A program made the position numbers and the translations under genes. Shown here in pieces: positions 6,302 to 8,446 of a DNA stretch of 8,446 bases (position 1 is the stretch's first letter; each line of letters opens with the position of its first letter). The stretch is taken from the NCBI GenBank assembly GCA_030592025.1, contig JAUUZX010000037.1, positions 1-8,446 on the forward strand, given 5' to 3'. Source of the stretch: a bacterium. Its GTDB lineage: Bacteria; Krumholzibacteriota; Krumholzibacteria; LZORAL124-64-63. The notes beneath the pieces are model-generated. The model had not been told where the DNA came from. It made no database searches and saw only the letters and a program-made list of their open reading frames with translations.

Positions 6302-6323
6302 GCGGTCTATGATCCACGGGCCA

Positions 6324-6340
6324 CCGCGCAAAGGGCGCGG
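6324..6340 (+). repeat. GC-rich hairpin between protease and Smr gene
   Basis: CCGCGC (6324-6329) pairs perfectly with GCGCGG (6335-6340) around a 5-nt loop (AAAGG). It lies in the 56-bp gap between the protease stop and the first Smr gene and ends 4 nt before that gene's Shine-Dalgarno. No U-tract follows. It could attenuate read-through from the peptide unit or be incidental in such GC-rich DNA. Confidence 0.3.
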
Positions 6341-6357
6341 GGCCGGAAGGACCGACC

Positions 6358-6648
6358 GTGACCAACCTGCCCCCGGATGATCCCGGCGAACCCGTCGAGC
6401 TGCCCATCGACGGCGTCCTCGACCTGCACACCTTCGCCCCCCGGGACGTGAAGGAACTCGTGCCCGCGTGGCTGGACGAGTGCCGGGCGGCGGGGATTCT
6501 CGACGTGCGCATCATCCACGGCAAGGGCCAGGGCGTGCTGCGGGAGATCGTTCACGGTATCTTGGCCAAGGACCCCAAAGTGGTGCATTTCGGGCACCCG
6601 TCCGATGGCGGATCCTGGGGCGCGACCGTGGCCAGACTGGAGAAATGA
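6358..6648 (+). CDS. Small Smr-domain protein (complete motifs)
   Basis: A 96-residue protein that is essentially one Smr (small MutS-related) domain. The GTG start at 6358 has GGAAGG 7 nt upstream. All three signature elements are visible: LDLH at 21-24, HGKG within RIIHGKGQGVLR at 51-62, and the closing GGSWGATVARL at 84-94. Smr domains are nicking or RNA endonucleases in several characterised proteins (MutS2 C-terminus, SmrB, which cleaves mRNA at collided ribosomes). With both LDLH and HGxG present this copy is probably catalytically competent. It is followed after 10 nt by a second, divergent Smr gene, so the two are probably cotranscribed. The biological substrate cannot be read from the sequence. 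Confidence 0.9.
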   Translation: MTNLPPDDPGEPVELPIDGVLDLHTFAPRDVKELVPAWLDECRAAGILDVRIIHGKGQGVLREIVHGILAKDPKVVHFGHPSDGGSWGATVARLEK

Positions 6649-6658
6649 AGGCGGGACG

Positions 6659-7057
6659 ATGGCGAAGAAGAAGAAGCGCAAGCCGGTGAGCGACGAGCCC
6701 GACGCGGGCCCGCGGCGCGGTCTGCGCAGGTCGATCCGCCACCAGGCCGTTGAGGACTGGGAGGACGTCGACGCCGGATCCATCGTGGACGCCCAACCGC
6801 CGCGCATCATGCTGCGGATGTTGCCCCTGCGCGAGGCGCTGGCCATGTTGGAGCGCGAGGTGCGCCTGCACGCGGGGAACGGCGAGGCCGAGGTGCTGGT
6901 CGTCCACGGTCGGGGGACGAACTCGCCGGGCGGTGTCTCGGTGCTGGGTCCGGAGGTGCGCCGTTGGTGCGCCGACAGTTCGCTGGTCCGGAGTTGCCGC
7001 GAGGCTCCCCGTCGCTGGGGCGGCGAGGGCGCCGTGGTGCTGAGCCTGGTTCCTTAG
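6659..7057 (+). CDS. Second, divergent Smr-domain protein lacking the LDLH motif
   Basis: A 132-residue protein. The ATG at 6659 is chosen over an in-frame upstream ATG at 6605 (inside the preceding gene) because of AAGGCGGG shortly upstream and the typical basic start MAKKKKRK. Residues 1-30 are highly basic and probably disordered, suited to nucleic-acid binding. Residues about 47-131 form an Smr domain: PLREALAMLEREVRLH helix, VLVVHGRGTNSPGG at 79-92, and the closing EAPRRWGGEGAVVLSL at 115-130. The LDLH signature is replaced by IMLRML (50-55), while HGRG (83-86) is kept, as in YdaL/SmrA-type proteins. Its stop codon TAG runs into the Shine-Dalgarno of the next gene. Pairing with the complete Smr protein just upstream suggests the two act together or on related substrates; this is inference. 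Confidence 0.85.
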   Translation: MAKKKKRKPVSDEPDAGPRRGLRRSIRHQAVEDWEDVDAGSIVDAQPPRIMLRMLPLREALAMLEREVRLHAGNGEAEVLVVHGRGTNSPGGVSVLGPEVRRWCADSSLVRSCREAPRRWGGEGAVVLSLVP

Positions 7058-7067
7058 GAGAGACAAG

Positions 7068-7811
7068 ATGGACACCACCTCCCAGCCCCTCCGCGGACGC
7101 TGCGCCCTGGTCACCGGCGGGGGCCGTCGCATCGGCCGCGAGTTGGCCCTGGCCCTGGGCAAGGCCGGCGCCATCGTCGTCGTCCACTACCTGCATTCCG
7201 CCGACGCGGCCCACGCCGTGGCCGCCGCCATCGGCGCAGGGGCCTGCACGGTGCAGACGGACCTGGGAGACGCCGACAAGACCGCCAGCCTCATCGACCG
7301 GGCCGCGGCGGTGGCCGGACGTCCCGTCGATATCCTCGTCAACAACGCCTCGGTTTTCGAAACGGCCGATGCGTCGACGACCAGGGCCGCGGACTGGGAC
7401 CGCACCCAGGCGGTGAACCTGCGCGCGCCTTTCCTGCTGGCCCAGGGCCTCGCGCGCCAGTTGCCCGCCGGGGTCACCGGCGCGGTCGTCAACCTGGGTG
7501 ACATCCGCGCCCTGCGGCCCGGCGCCGACCACTTTTCCTACACGGTGAGCAAGGCGGGCCTCCATGGCCTGACCCGTAGTCTGGCGGTGGCCCTGGCGCC
7601 CCGGGTGCGGGTGAACGAACTGGCCCTGGGGGCCATCCTGCCGCCGGTGACCGCCGAGGGTCACGACTACGACCACGTGGCCCGGGAGGACATCCCCACC
7701 GGCCGCTTCGATACCCCGCAGGACGTGGCCCACGCGCTGCTGTTCCTGCTGACCAACCCGGCCGTGACCGGGCAGACCATCTGCATCGACGGCGGGCGTC
7801 ACCTGATCTGA
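7068..7811 (+). CDS. SDR oxidoreductase of pteridine reductase/FolM (PTR1) type
   Basis: A 247-residue classical short-chain dehydrogenase/reductase. AGGAG lies 7 nt before the ATG. The cofactor motif TGGGRRIG (16-23) has the double Arg common in pteridine reductases. VDILVNNAS is at 87-95 and the active site Y158-x3-K162 lies in SYTVSKAGLHGLTRS. Position 145, where most SDRs have the catalytic Ser, is Asp (VVNLGDIRAL), 13 residues before Tyr, the same Asp-x12-Tyr spacing as in Leishmania PTR1 and E. coli FolM. NADPH-dependent reduction of dihydropterins or folates in the cytoplasm is therefore the likely reaction. The C-terminus TICIDGGRHLI is typical and complete. It lies 10 nt after the second Smr gene and 32 nt before the GroES-like gene. 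A general SDR with another substrate remains possible. Confidence 0.85.
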   Translation: MDTTSQPLRGRCALVTGGGRRIGRELALALGKAGAIVVVHYLHSADAAHAVAAAIGAGACTVQTDLGDADKTASLIDRAAAVAGRPVDILVNNASVFETADASTTRAADWDRTQAVNLRAPFLLAQGLARQLPAGVTGAVVNLGDIRALRPGADHFSYTVSKAGLHGLTRSLAVALAPRVRVNELALGAILPPVTAEGHDYDHVAREDIPTGRFDTPQDVAHALLFLLTNPAVTGQTICIDGGRHLI

Positions 7812-7843
7812 CGTCGATCTGAAGCCACCGGGGAGGACACGCC

Positions 7844-8242
7844 ATGCCGCGTCTGAAGAAGAAGTTGATCGTGGTGGGGGACCGCCTGCTCGTCCGGCCC
7901 GAGGAAGGGGAGGAGCGCACCAACGCCGGTCTCTACCTGCCCCAGTCGGCCATGGCCTCGCGCCAAGCCCGGGGCGGTTGGGTCGTCTCGGTGGGGCCGG
8001 GCACGCCCATCGTGCGCATCGACCCCGACGGTGATCCCTGGGAAGAAGGCAGCGTCGCGCCCCAGTTCGTGCCCATGCAGGCCGAGGAGGGCGACTACGT
8101 GCTCTTCCTGCACAGGGCGGCGGTGGAGATCACTTTCGAGAAGAGCAACTATTTGATCGTTCCCAACTCGGCCGTGCTGGTGCTCATGCGTGAGGGCTGG
8201 GATCCGGAGCATGGGGAGTGGGTGGGTGGGGAGACGAATTGA
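7844..8242 (+). CDS. Divergent GroES/Cpn10-like protein
   Basis: A 132-residue protein with GGGGAGG 7 nt before the ATG. Residues 8-50 match the Cpn10 N-terminal half: LIVVGDRLLVRPEEGEERTNAGLYLP-type beta strand and mobile loop (the usual GGIVLP is AGLYLP at 28-33), then RGGWVVSVGPG at 43-53. The second half keeps EEGDYVLFLHRAAVEITFEKSNYLIV, as in GroES (GD-x-VLF…G…I…Y-I), but an insert near 56-78 and about 20 extra C-terminal residues make it longer than the usual 95-100. The G-K-G-x-G-x segment between the two halves is not recognisable. No groEL is adjacent. It may be an accessory cochaperonin or a Cpn10-fold protein that no longer caps GroEL. It ends 15 nt before the stop of a convergent minus-strand gene. 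Confidence 0.85.
   Translation: MPRLKKKLIVVGDRLLVRPEEGEERTNAGLYLPQSAMASRQARGGWVVSVGPGTPIVRIDPDGDPWEEGSVAPQFVPMQAEEGDYVLFLHRAAVEITFEKSNYLIVPNSAVLVLMREGWDPEHGEWVGGETN
8213..8231 (+). other. G-quadruplex-type motif at the end of the GroES-like gene
   Basis: Four G-runs, GGGG-AGT-GGG-T-GGG-T-GGGG, satisfy the G3+N1-7 pattern with two single-base loops, the layout most favourable for a stable parallel quadruplex. It lies in the last codons of the GroES-like gene (EWVGGE), on the coding strand, immediately before a convergent gene end. It may be codon use (GG-ending Gly/Trp/Val codons) or a structural element affecting transcription end or mRNA 3' stability. Confidence 0.45.
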
Positions 8243-8257
8243 TGGTTGGTGCTTGCC

Positions 8258-8446
8258 TCACCCCATCCGCACCCTGAACCCCAACACAAACGACGACGCC
8301 CCCGCCGCCGAACTCCCCGCCATGCGCCCCCTCGGCGTCACCCGCACGTGGGTCACCGCCGCGTCGCAGCCGAACCCATCCGCCACCGGCGCATAACCCC
8401 AACTCACCCCGCCGTCGTCCGAGAACTGCACATCATCCGTCAGGTC
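8258..8446 (-). CDS. C-terminal fragment of a convergent surface/exported protein (runs off the right edge)
   Basis: On the minus strand an open frame enters at 8446 and ends at TGA (8260..8258), giving 62 residues. It begins DLTDDVQFSDDGGVSWGYAP and includes VTHVRVTPRGRMAG and a final FVLGFRVRMG. The pattern (VQFSDDGGVSWGY…P…D, then VTHVRVTPRG, then a beta strand ending F-x-V) is that of the beta-sandwich ends of bacterial surface or secreted repeat proteins, so an exported structural or adhesive protein is inferred. The complete, coherent translation and convergence with the GroES-like gene support it as real. Most of the gene is outside the window. Alternative plus-strand and minus-strand frames here read as low-complexity Pro/Gly sequence. 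Confidence 0.65.
   Translation of the reverse strand, partial: DLTDDVQFSDDGGVSWGYAPVADGFGCDAAVTHVRVTPRGRMAGSSAAGASSFVLGFRVRMG

Overview
This window is very GC-rich, densely coded DNA with clear Shine-Dalgarno sites and short intergenic gaps. I see no rRNA, tRNA, CRISPR array or transposase. A secreted protein ends in a FlgD/T9SS-like Ig-type module (…NPAGG…, YDTRGHLVREL, W-NGRDAGGRKVAAGTYF). With a fused SpmA-SpmB protein in a probable non-spore-former, this suggests an uncultured Gram-negative bacterium near the FCB group (Krumholzibacteriota, Eisenbacteria or Latescibacterota-like). That placement is inference.

Layout. At the left edge the first 19 codons of a minus-strand gene (59..1) run off the window. 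Just upstream on the same strand is the fused SpmA-SpmB membrane protein (1332..106). A 181-bp divergent intergenic region with an AT-rich island follows. It holds a perfect 9-bp inverted repeat overlapping a candidate plus-strand promoter. On the plus strand come the secreted FlgD-module protein (1514..2812) and a DUF2797 zinc-finger protein (2859..3695), then a 169-bp gap with several small dyads.

The centre of interest is a tight three-gene unit at 3865..6301. It encodes a 79-residue peptide with a CECTCRC core, an LpxL/HtrB-type acyltransferase homologue whose start codon overlaps the peptide stop, and an M50-type membrane zinc protease whose start overlaps the acyltransferase stop. The acyltransferase lacks the usual acidic residue of its HX4(D/E) motif and ends in a domain that reads like a PqqD/RRE peptide-binding fold. 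I interpret the unit as an undescribed RiPP-like, possibly lipopeptide, system: peptide precursor, recognition and acylation protein, and maturation or export protease.

Downstream on the same strand and closely spaced are two different Smr-domain proteins, a pteridine-reductase-like (FolM/PTR1-type) SDR and a divergent GroES-like protein. These look like housekeeping genes and may be read through from the peptide unit. A G-quadruplex-type run lies at the end of the GroES-like gene. The right edge holds the C-terminal 62 codons of a convergent minus-strand gene (8446..8258), probably an exported or surface protein.
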